Positions 57,274 through 64,000 of a stretch of 64,000 nt of DNA are shown here, one piece after another. Below the pieces are notes generated by a model that was given only the letters and a program-made list of their open reading frames with translations, was not told the DNA's origin and made no database searches. The stretch spans positions 267,304 through 331,303 of the forward strand of contig JAOASS010000016.1 in the NCBI GenBank assembly GCA_030158485.1. Direction: 5' to 3'. The position numbers and the translations under genes are program-made. Every line of letters starts with the position of its first letter. The stretch's first letter is position 1. The DNA is from Pseudobdellovibrionaceae bacterium (lineage in GTDB: Bacteria; Bdellovibrionota; Bdellovibrionia; Bdellovibrionales; Bdellovibrionaceae).

Positions 57274-57830
57274 TAAAAATTATTTTTATCTCTCTATTTT
57301 TGACAAGCCATTTCGTTTTTGCTCAATTTTCTGAGCTGTCTACAACAACTCAACCGCCCGAAGTAACTCAACCACCCGAAGTAACTCAACCACCCGAAGT
57401 AACTCAACCACCCGAAGTAACTCAACCACCATCAAACGCAAATGCGTTTGATATGGCTCCGCAGGTTGAATATGTTTATGATCCAACTGATAAAAAAGAT
57501 CCGTTTAAACCTTATCGTGCGCCTCGTCTTCGGGGTGATAATAGACCTTCTGCACCTGTTGACCCCCTCTCAATACTTGATGTGAGTCAGTTGAAGCTTA
57601 TAGCGGTTATGTGGAATACAAAAAAGCCACGAGCTGTTGTGGCAGACGCTCAAGGCAAAAACTATATTCTTTATAAAAATATGCAAATTGGCCGTAACGA
57701 AGGCGTGATAGTTGATATTCGTGAAGGTGAAGTTGTGATTATTGAAAAGTTTGATGACGGTTTTGGAAATACAGTTCGCGAGGCGCGTGTCATTCAGATG
57801 AGACCGCCAGAAACATCAACGGGAGGCTAG
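57270..57830 (+). CDS. pilP: pilus secretin-associated protein PilP
   Basis: A 186-residue exported protein; signal peptide IFISLFLTSHFVFAQ with no lipobox Cys, unlike classical PilP lipoproteins. A Thr/Pro/Glu-rich tandem repeat (QPPEVT x4) forms the linker, then the compact PilP domain (KDPFKPYRAPR, LKLIAVMWNTKKPRAVV, GRNEGVIVDIREGEVVI). It bridges the PilNO complex and the PilQ secretin. The start is GTG overlapping pilO. Confidence 0.86.
   Translation: MIKIIFISLFLTSHFVFAQFSELSTTTQPPEVTQPPEVTQPPEVTQPPEVTQPPSNANAFDMAPQVEYVYDPTDKKDPFKPYRAPRLRGDNRPSAPVDPLSILDVSQLKLIAVMWNTKKPRAVVADAQGKNYILYKNMQIGRNEGVIVDIREGEVVIIEKFDDGFGNTVREARVIQMRPPETSTGG
57351..57430 (+). repeat. 18-base tandem repeat within pilP
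   Basis: Four copies of CAACCRCCCGAAGTAACT (57351-57422) followed by a partial fifth (CAACCACC). The first copy differs by one base; the rest are identical. Each unit encodes QPPEVT, so the protein linker can grow or shrink in whole units. Confidence 0.95.
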
Positions 57831-57832
57831 TC

Positions 57833-60061
57833 TTGGCAAAATGGAAAAAGTTTTGTTTTATTCCGCTATTATTATTCAGTTTTGCGGGATGCTTGGGTCT
57901 TCCTGAAAACACATCTCAAGATGAAGAGCTGATTTCAGAAACTGCATTGGAAGACACAACTCCAGTCGAAGGTGCGGACGAATTCTCTGAGTTTGATAAT
58001 GCATCAGATGAGTCAGTCGCGACTTCGGAGCCTCAGCCAGAGCCGTCTCAAGAATCTACTGAAAACTCTTCAGCTGATTCAGTTTCAGATTCGACAAGTC
58101 AACCTCAAGACGAGTTTGCAGAATTTGAACAAGCCGAGTCTGTTCAGCCTGAAGCGACTGTTCAAACAGAATCGACTCAAAACAAAACAGATGAGTTGGA
58201 TTTGGGTGAAACGGCTCAAGTTTTCGAAGCCAGCCAACCAGAACCTCAATTAGTAAAGCCAGAGACGACGACGACGACTCCTACGCCGCAAGAAGTAACG
58301 TCATCAACAGTTTCAAGAGTTGACGAAATTGATCCATTTGCAAGTCAGCAAATAGTTTCATCCAATAAAATTGAGCAAACATTATCCAATCTTCAAATTA
58401 AATCAATTCAATACAAAGCAAACGATGCAGGTGGTGCAATTCTGATTCAAGCAGATGGACCTGTTAATTTTACGACTCGCAATAATCCAGAGACAAATCA
58501 ATTGATAGTCGAAATTCCTGGAGCTCAACTTCCTGACCGACTTAAGCGACCTTTTAATATGCGTGATATAAATGGTGCATTTGGATCACTAGATCCCTAT
58601 CAAGAAAAAGGCTCTCTGGTGGCCCGTTTTGTTGTTCAGTTGCGATCGAACGTATCGGATCCGGTTGTTGTGGCGGAAGGGAATACTCTTCTCATTGTAG
58701 CCGATAAAAATCAGATCTCCACAGTGACTGCAACAGCAGCAACGGGTCAGGTTAAAACAAGTGATGAAATTCTAGCGACTGATAAAATTTTGACAAGTCG
58801 AAGTTTACAAGAGTTTTTGGCTGATAATTCCAAGTTTTATGGAAAAAAAGTTTCGATTGAAACAAACTCAATGTCTGTTCGCGACGCTCTTAGGTTCATA
58901 TCTGAAGAAGGCGGAGTCAATATGATTATCGCTGATAATGTGACTGGAAACGTCAGTCTTAAATTGCGCGATATTCCTTGGGATCAAGCTTTTGTTATTA
59001 TTATGAAAAGTAAAAATCTTGGATATATTCGTCAAGGAAATGTTCTGCGAGTCGCAACCCTTGGAGAACTGCGAACCGAAGAAGAAGCGACAATTAAGCT
59101 CGTAACTGATCGAATTAAAATCGAACCCTTGGTTGTAAAAGTTTTTCCTATTAATTACGCAAAAGTTGATGACCTCGCAGCCCGTGTAAAAGAGTTTTTA
59201 ACAGAACGTGGAAAAGTTGTCGGTGATCCAAGGACAAATACAGTTGTTATAACCGATATTCCGCAAAGTATTGCAAGAGTTGAGCAGTTGATTCAAAGTT
59301 TAGATACTCAGCCTCCACAGGTTTTAATCGAAGGAAGAATTATTGAAGCCACGGATTCTTTTCAGCGGCAAATTGGAATAAATTGGAGCTTCAGTGGCGC
59401 ACCTCAAAACCTTGGAACTTCGGGGCAAGGAGAAGTCTCAATTCGCCCCAACCTTGCGATCACTACGGGTTCCGCTTCTGTCGGCACGTTAGGCTTCCAA
59501 TTGGGCAGACTTGATATTTTTGGCACTATCAGCGCAACGCTTTCGCTGGCTGAACTTGAAAATAAAATTCGAATTCTCGCATCTCCTCGCGTTGTGACTT
59601 TGAGCAATGAAAAAGCCACGATTTCTCAGAACATCCAGCGGCCTTATTTAAAAGTGACAACTGTTAACGGTGTGACATCATCTAGCCCAGAGTTCAAAAA
59701 TTTAGAATTGTTACTGGATGTAACTCCCCAAGTGACTTCAGATGCTTCGGTTATCATGAGCATTAAAGTAAAGCGCGATCTGATTGGCGAAGTTGTCAAC
59801 GGTGAAGCTTCAGTTGAAAGCCGTGAAGCGAATACGAAAGTTATGGTTAAAAATGGTCAGACTTCTGTTATTGGTGGAGTGTATCAAAATGATTCGACCA
59901 ATAGTGTAACGGGTGTTCCGTGGCTCAAAGATATTCCGGTTCTTGGAAGTCTGTTCAGATTCAGCGATACTAATACTAGAAGGACTGAGCTGATGATTTT
60001 TATCACTCCAAGAGTTGTTTCTGCTGGGACAGATTCTATGAATAAATCAGGTCATCTTTAA
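57833..60061 (+). CDS. pilQ: type IV pilus secretin PilQ
   Basis: Outer-membrane secretin of 742 residues. The lipobox FAGC is near residue 20. A long Ser/Glu/Gln/Thr-rich acidic linker (~20-170) precedes an AMIN domain (SIQYKANDAGGAILIQADG), secretin N-terminal domains and the secretin core (VLIEGRIIEATDSFQRQIGINW, VTLSNEKATISQ, GVPWLKDIPVLGSLFR, ELMIFITPRVV). The TTG start has GGAGG six bases before it. It is the pore for the pilus and completes the pilMNOPQ set. Confidence 0.95.
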   Translation: MAKWKKFCFIPLLLFSFAGCLGLPENTSQDEELISETALEDTTPVEGADEFSEFDNASDESVATSEPQPEPSQESTENSSADSVSDSTSQPQDEFAEFEQAESVQPEATVQTESTQNKTDELDLGETAQVFEASQPEPQLVKPETTTTTPTPQEVTSSTVSRVDEIDPFASQQIVSSNKIEQTLSNLQIKSIQYKANDAGGAILIQADGPVNFTTRNNPETNQLIVEIPGAQLPDRLKRPFNMRDINGAFGSLDPYQEKGSLVARFVVQLRSNVSDPVVVAEGNTLLIVADKNQISTVTATAATGQVKTSDEILATDKILTSRSLQEFLADNSKFYGKKVSIETNSMSVRDALRFISEEGGVNMIIADNVTGNVSLKLRDIPWDQAFVIIMKSKNLGYIRQGNVLRVATLGELRTEEEATIKLVTDRIKIEPLVVKVFPINYAKVDDLAARVKEFLTERGKVVGDPRTNTVVITDIPQSIARVEQLIQSLDTQPPQVLIEGRIIEATDSFQRQIGINWSFSGAPQNLGTSGQGEVSIRPNLAITTGSASVGTLGFQLGRLDIFGTISATLSLAELENKIRILASPRVVTLSNEKATISQNIQRPYLKVTTVNGVTSSSPEFKNLELLLDVTPQVTSDASVIMSIKVKRDLIGEVVNGEASVESREANTKVMVKNGQTSVIGGVYQNDSTNSVTGVPWLKDIPVLGSLFRFSDTNTRRTELMIFITPRVVSAGTDSMNKSGHL

Positions 60062-60074
60062 GATTGGGTAAAAT

Positions 60075-60671
60075 ATGAAGTTATCAAATCATTATTTCCG
60101 AGCTTGTATCCTCAGTTTGTCACTTTTTCTTTTATCTTGCGGAGGCGGGGAGGGAGAAAGTGAAATCGCCAAAAATATTGTTTTTACAACAAGTAAAGTT
60201 GCAATCGTTCTTCCTAATGGTTTAAGTAATGAATTTGGTCAGACTTGTGTTTCCAGTGGGATCAGTGCTCCGCGTGTTCGGTTAAGGGGAACCATCAAGT
60301 GGTTAGGCCAGGGTGACTTGGTTCCACTTGTTATGAGAATGTTAATTGTAGATGATTCTCGATTAGCTGGAGATTTTGCAGGTGCTATTAGCCCAGGCGA
60401 CGATGGTGGTGAATCTTTGGCTTTCTTATTTGACGGGCTTACGACTGACTATATCCCATCGGGTTCAACTACTTACTCAACAGGAAGCTGTGCTCTAGAT
60501 TTCGGAGGCTTGCCAACGCCAGATAATGAACTCAAAGGAAGTGCGCAACTGGAAATTCCTGTGGTTATTTCGATTACTGGCGTTGTGAGAGACGCAAACG
60601 GGGAAGACACTCCTTTTGTTAAGGAAATCTCGACAAATATCACTTACGTTGCGGGAAGTATTCCGCCTTAA
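60075..60671 (+). CDS. lipoprotein of unknown function after pilQ
   Basis: A 198-residue lipoprotein (lipobox LLSCGGG) with beta-rich sequence and no recognised domain. Two cysteines (QTCVSS and GSCALDFGG) could form a disulfide. It follows pilQ by 13 bases and may help the secretin, but this is context only. Confidence 0.65.
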   Translation: MKLSNHYFRACILSLSLFLLSCGGGEGESEIAKNIVFTTSKVAIVLPNGLSNEFGQTCVSSGISAPRVRLRGTIKWLGQGDLVPLVMRMLIVDDSRLAGDFAGAISPGDDGGESLAFLFDGLTTDYIPSGSTTYSTGSCALDFGGLPTPDNELKGSAQLEIPVVISITGVVRDANGEDTPFVKEISTNITYVAGSIPP

Positions 60672-60701
60672 GTATATGCTTTCATTTTTTAATGAGACTT
60701 A

Positions 60702-60730
60702 TTGACCTTGTCAGATTCGACTCGTAAATC
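60702..60730 (+). promoter_or_regulatory. rarA promoter, leaderless geometry
   Basis: TTGACC (60702-60707), 17 bases, TAAATC (60725-60730); the latter matches three of six bases. Its end is five bases before the ATG and no SD is seen. Confidence 0.4.
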
Positions 60731-60735
60731 ATGCC

Positions 60736-62040
60736 ATGGCACAAACCACTTTATTTGACAGCTCTACTGCAAACCAAGATTCACAGCCTCTAGCCGCTAT
60801 TTTGCGACCTCGGGAAATTTCAGATATTCTGGGCCAAGAAGATATTCTAGGCCCAGAATCTTCTTTTTTTAAAAATATTCAAAACGGGTTTATTCCAAAT
60901 CTGATTCTTTGGGGTCCCCCTGGGAGTGGTAAAACAACTTTGGCATTGGCGCTTGCTAAACAAGTAAAAGCCCATTTCATTCAGTTAAACGCAGTCGATG
61001 CTGGGGTTAAAGATCTTAAGCAATCGGGCGAAGCGGGTAAGTCAAAGCGCCAACTTTATAATGAAAAAACAATTGTCTTCATTGATGAGATTCATCGACT
61101 CAATAAAAGTCAGCAGGATGTTTTATTGCCACATTTGGAAAGTGGAGATCTATCTCTGATTGGTGCAACAACTGAAAATCCATCCTACGAACTGAATAGG
61201 GCTCTCTTGAGTCGATCACAAGTTTTAGTTTTGAAACCCTTGAGTTCTGAAAATCTAAGGCAAATTTATTTAAAAAGTCTTAAGCATTTGGGCTTCGAAT
61301 CGGTTCATTTCACAGAAGTGTCCGCGCAAGATTACTTGCTAAATCAAGCTGACGGCGACGCTCGTCGGTTACTCAACATGGTTGAAATTATATTCCATGT
61401 CAGGCAGTCTCAAGAATGTGCCATGACCCTCGAGCAAGTCCAAAAAACTCTTGGTCATCGAGTTCTCAGCTATGATAAAAATTCCGAATATCACTATGAC
61501 ATTATTTCAGCCTTTATAAAAAGTATTCGAGGCAGCAACCCAGATGCTGCGCTTTACTACATGGTTCGAATGTTAAGCGGCGGTGAAGACCCTATTTTTA
61601 TTTGTCGCAGGCTTATTATTTTAGCATCTGAAGATATTGGTAACGCTGACCCCAGAGCACTGCAAGTTGCGATTGCGACTCTGCAGGCTGTTGAAGCCGT
61701 AGGCTTGCCTGAAGGAAAAATTTCAATGGCTCAAGCTGTCACGTACTTAGCATGTTGTCCAAAGTCTAATAAGTCCTACTTGGCCCTCAAGAGCGCCCAA
61801 GAGTTTGTTGAAAATACAGGAAGCCTTTCTGTGCCGTTACATTTAAGGTCCTCAAAAACAGTAATGTCTAAAAACTTAGGTTATGGATTAGATTATCTTT
61901 ATCCGCATGATTATCCGAAGTCTTGGACTGATCAAAACTATTGGCCAGACGAAGTAAGCCCTCAAGCTTTTTATGAGCCCTCACAGAATGGTTTCGAAAA
62001 ACAAATTCGCGAGTTTCAGAAGTGGCAAAAAGAAAAATAA
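60736..62040 (+). CDS. rarA: replication-associated recombination protein A (RarA/MgsA)
   Basis: AAA+ ATPase of 434 residues related to clamp loaders. LAAILRPREISDILGQEDILG, Walker A WGPPGSGKTT, the motif FIDEIHRLNKSQQDVLLPHLESG, sensor TTENPSYELNRALLSRSQV and the C-terminal MLSGGEDPIFICRRL with EDIGNADPRAL identify the MgsA/RarA family. It acts at stalled forks. Start 60736 is preferred; ATG 60731 is in another frame. Confidence 0.95.
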   Translation: MAQTTLFDSSTANQDSQPLAAILRPREISDILGQEDILGPESSFFKNIQNGFIPNLILWGPPGSGKTTLALALAKQVKAHFIQLNAVDAGVKDLKQSGEAGKSKRQLYNEKTIVFIDEIHRLNKSQQDVLLPHLESGDLSLIGATTENPSYELNRALLSRSQVLVLKPLSSENLRQIYLKSLKHLGFESVHFTEVSAQDYLLNQADGDARRLLNMVEIIFHVRQSQECAMTLEQVQKTLGHRVLSYDKNSEYHYDIISAFIKSIRGSNPDAALYYMVRMLSGGEDPIFICRRLIILASEDIGNADPRALQVAIATLQAVEAVGLPEGKISMAQAVTYLACCPKSNKSYLALKSAQEFVENTGSLSVPLHLRSSKTVMSKNLGYGLDYLYPHDYPKSWTDQNYWPDEVSPQAFYEPSQNGFEKQIREFQKWQKEK

Positions 62041-62068
62041 TATTTCAATTGATATCTAAAAAAATAAA

Positions 62069-62410
62069 CTAAATAGCACGATAACCCACGAGGCAAATAC
62101 AAGGAGAATTTCCTTGAGCCATGTGTGTATGCTTTGTATTTGCTGGAATTTCAACTCGGTCCCCTGGGCGAAGTAAAAACTGATTTCCAGCAATATTAAA
62201 AAGAAGCTCACCTTCAATTAAAGTTCTTACTTCGCAAAAAGGATGGCGATGTTCTATGACTTGCTGTTGAGGAAGATAGACTTCTTCAAAAACTTCCAGG
62301 CCTTCGCTTAGATACTGGCGAGTAATTTGAATTTTATTTGGAGTAAGTTGGGCTTCCCATCGCTGAATGATCACGATTCGTATACTTCCACTCTTTTTAG
62401 ATAATTTCAA
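62069..62410 (-). CDS. small cupin-fold protein
   Basis: A 113-residue single-domain cupin. Motif 1 reads HRHPFCEVRTLIEGELLF (two His and one Glu as metal ligands) and motif 2 PGDRVEIPANTKHTH. It probably binds a metal and a small molecule; function unknown. The longest start is TTG 62410, while GTG 62374 behind GGAAG would give a protein 12 residues shorter. It converges with rarA. Confidence 0.72.
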   Translation of the reverse strand: MKLSKKSGSIRIVIIQRWEAQLTPNKIQITRQYLSEGLEVFEEVYLPQQQVIEHRHPFCEVRTLIEGELLFNIAGNQFLLRPGDRVEIPANTKHTHMAQGNSPCICLVGYRAI

Positions 62411-62624
62411 TAAGACTCAAGACCTCGCCTAGAGGAGTCAGAAGTCTTGAAATAGCTTTGAACTTGAATAGGAGTTCAACACTTTTAAACACTCACGATT
62501 GGAATCTGTTTTTGTATGAGACACTTCAGACTCTGAACCTCGCCACAAGTGTAATTTATTAAATCGCCGTTAAGTCGCATTTAAAAAAAGACGATGAGCA
62601 GATATAGCTAACTTGGAGGCATGT

Positions 62625-63131
62625 TTGAGCCAGCAGAGGCCACCCACATCTGAAGTTGATAATATTATAAATTTTGTCGGTCGAACGACAGGTTTAAGAG
62701 CAGCCTTTCAAGAAAATGGACGCGTTGAAATTAAGCAAAGTCTTGATGGAAAAACGTTTTATTTTGAGTCCGAGCATGTGAGCGAAGTTCTCAATAGGAT
62801 GGATGCGGACGGAAGGCCTTTTATCCAGATAAACTTTAAAGATACAAATAAAGTTTTATTGACAGATAATTTAGTTGGTTTTAAACCAAGTGAAACTTGG
62901 GGATTAGATATGTCTCGAATACCAAAAGTAGTTACGACACCTGATCTTCATAGTGTGCTAGACGCCATTGAAGACAGCTTGGGCTCCGATCAATCAGAGA
63001 GCGAAGTGGAAATTTTAAAAAAGGTTTATTATTCCATTCTCACGGGTGCTGAAAAAATCGGTTTTGATCTCCCTTTTGAGCGTCGATGTCTCGAAAGATT
63101 AATGGCTACGAAAATGCGTGCGTCAGCATAG
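62625..63131 (+). CDS. soluble protein of unknown function
   Basis: A 168-residue acidic protein without signal peptide or membrane helix. The first ~105 residues alternate strands (GRVEIKQSLDGKTFYFES, RPFIQINFKDTNKVLLTDN); the rest is helical. I cannot place it in a family. GGAGG (62615-62619) and TTG 62625 fix the start. It lies between the cupin gene and the tRNA; the spacer on its left (62411-62624) has no other feature. Confidence 0.65.
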   Translation: MSQQRPPTSEVDNIINFVGRTTGLRAAFQENGRVEIKQSLDGKTFYFESEHVSEVLNRMDADGRPFIQINFKDTNKVLLTDNLVGFKPSETWGLDMSRIPKVVTTPDLHSVLDAIEDSLGSDQSESEVEILKKVYYSILTGAEKIGFDLPFERRCLERLMATKMRASA

Positions 63132-63259
63132 ATTAAGCAATATCAAATACTTACGACCATAAAATGCCGACTTTCTGGGCACATATAATTATTATTTTCC
63201 CATGCAAATAAACATTGACCATCTCGTCTTTCTTTGAGAGAAACTGCCTTCGCGATTTT

Positions 63260-63335
<76 letters not shown>

Positions 63336-63418
63336 AAAGCACTGGTTGCTAATCTTTGTCTGGTTTGTTTGAAAACAAGGTCAGATGGGGCTTAGCGGCC
63401 AAGAAACGCTAAAAATGC

Positions 63419-63445
63419 TGCAAAAAAGCGACAAACTTTTTTGCA
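63419..63445. repeat. 10-bp inverted repeat with A/T tracts upstream of the rRNA promoter
   Basis: TGCAAAAAAG (63419-63428) and CTTTTTTGCA (63436-63445) are perfect arms round a seven-base spacer, and a further A6 tract follows. Placed 18-45 bases upstream of the -35 box, it overlaps the position of an UP element and should bend the DNA. Confidence 0.6.
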
Positions 63446-63463
63446 AAAAAGCAATTTTAGATG

Positions 63464-63492
63464 TTGACGGGGGTTGTTTCTTGAAATAAAAG
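63464..63492 (+). promoter_or_regulatory. rRNA operon promoter
   Basis: TTGACG (63464-63469), 17 bases, TAAAAG (63487-63492). AT-rich upstream sequence (AAAAAAGCAATTTTAG) fits an UP element. It is about 170 bases ahead of the 16S gene. Confidence 0.6.
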
Positions 63493-63511
63493 TTATGACC
63501 TCGACGAACTT

Positions 63512-63524
63512 CGCTCTTTGAAAA
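63512..63524 (+). promoter_or_regulatory. boxA-like antitermination site in the rRNA leader
   Basis: CGCTCTTTGAAAA matches the boxA element (GCTCTTT core) that loads NusB-NusE on rRNA leaders, and lies downstream of the promoter. Further on, GAACGCAAGTTC (63567-63578) can form a small leader hairpin near the 16S processing region. Confidence 0.6.
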
Positions 63525-63662
63525 CTGAATAGCTAGATAAATAAGTTTTTTGGGCTTCTGTCCTGAACGCAAGTTCAGACAAAATTTCAAAAGTTTTAAT
63601 TAAGTAACTTTATTTAAGATAAAAAACAAAAGCTAAGCTTATTGTTTATGATTCACAGATTT

Positions 63663-64000
<338 letters not shown>

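Noticed and set aside
57351..57430. Short regular repeats considered as a CRISPR array
   Set aside because: Units are contiguous without spacers, in frame, and encode QPPEVT within pilP.
63381..63590. Minus-strand open frame of 69 codons in the rRNA leader
   Set aside because: It overlaps the rRNA promoter, boxA and leader, has no SD and no recognisable protein features.

Overview
The window looks like chromosomal DNA of a Gram-negative predatory or gliding relative of Bdellovibrio (phylum Bdellovibrionota), AT-rich, with tightly packed and often overlapping genes and frequent TTG and GTG starts behind good Shine-Dalgarno (SD) sequences. The basis is the gene content (an Agl/Glt-type envelope motor, myxobacterial-style pil genes with an ABC pair, sigma-54 with an FHA-sigma-54 activator, an LPS/Kdo pathway) and the 5' end of a 16S rRNA gene at the right edge that resembles Bdellovibrio. 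This placement is recognition from memory, not a search. I saw no mobile element, prophage, integrase or CRISPR array.

Layout. 1-8.6 kb: a truncated TonB-family gene, a PilZ protein, a PIN-PhoH ATPase, a MaoC hydratase, a methyltransferase, a DsbA-like lipoprotein, then a small cluster of a cupredoxin-fold exported protein with a CpaF-type secretion ATPase. 8.6-18.2 kb: enolase, FtsB, an OlsB-like acyltransferase, an M14-like peptidase, DNA polymerase I with a decayed proofreading domain, a FliL-like membrane protein and an FHA-sigma-54 activator. 18.3-24.6 kb: engB-kdsB-pyrG-kdsD, a nitronate monooxygenase and kdsC.

24.6-35.8 kb is the centrepiece: two outer-membrane beta-barrels, three TPR proteins, a small exported protein, an FHA/TonB-like transmembrane protein, one TolQ/ExbB and two TolR/ExbD proteins. 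They form a complete-looking proton-driven envelope motor of the Myxococcus Glt/Agl kind. It sits inside the widely conserved kdsD-kdsC-lptC-lptA-lptB-rpoN-hpf order, between kdsC and lptC, and appears co-transcribed with it. LptC and LptA appear fused in one protein.

39-47 kb: a PafA-like phosphatase, apt, hpf, metK, lepA, and three tandem signal peptidase paralogues, the last lacking both catalytic residues. 46.8-52.6 kb: pyrB-carA-(unknown)-carB for pyrimidine synthesis. 52.6-60.7 kb: PilH/PilI-like ABC transporter, prepilin peptidase and pilMNOPQ, the type IV pilus assembly and secretin module. 60.7-64 kb: rarA, a cupin protein, an unknown protein, tRNA-Ala(UGC), and an rRNA promoter with the start of 16S rRNA.

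Several genes with no SD (engB, pyrB, rarA, ftsB, apt, the phosphatase) have a promoter-like -10 box ending only 5-8 bases before the start codon, which suggests leaderless transcripts. All functional calls come from reading motifs in the translated sequence; no database search was possible.
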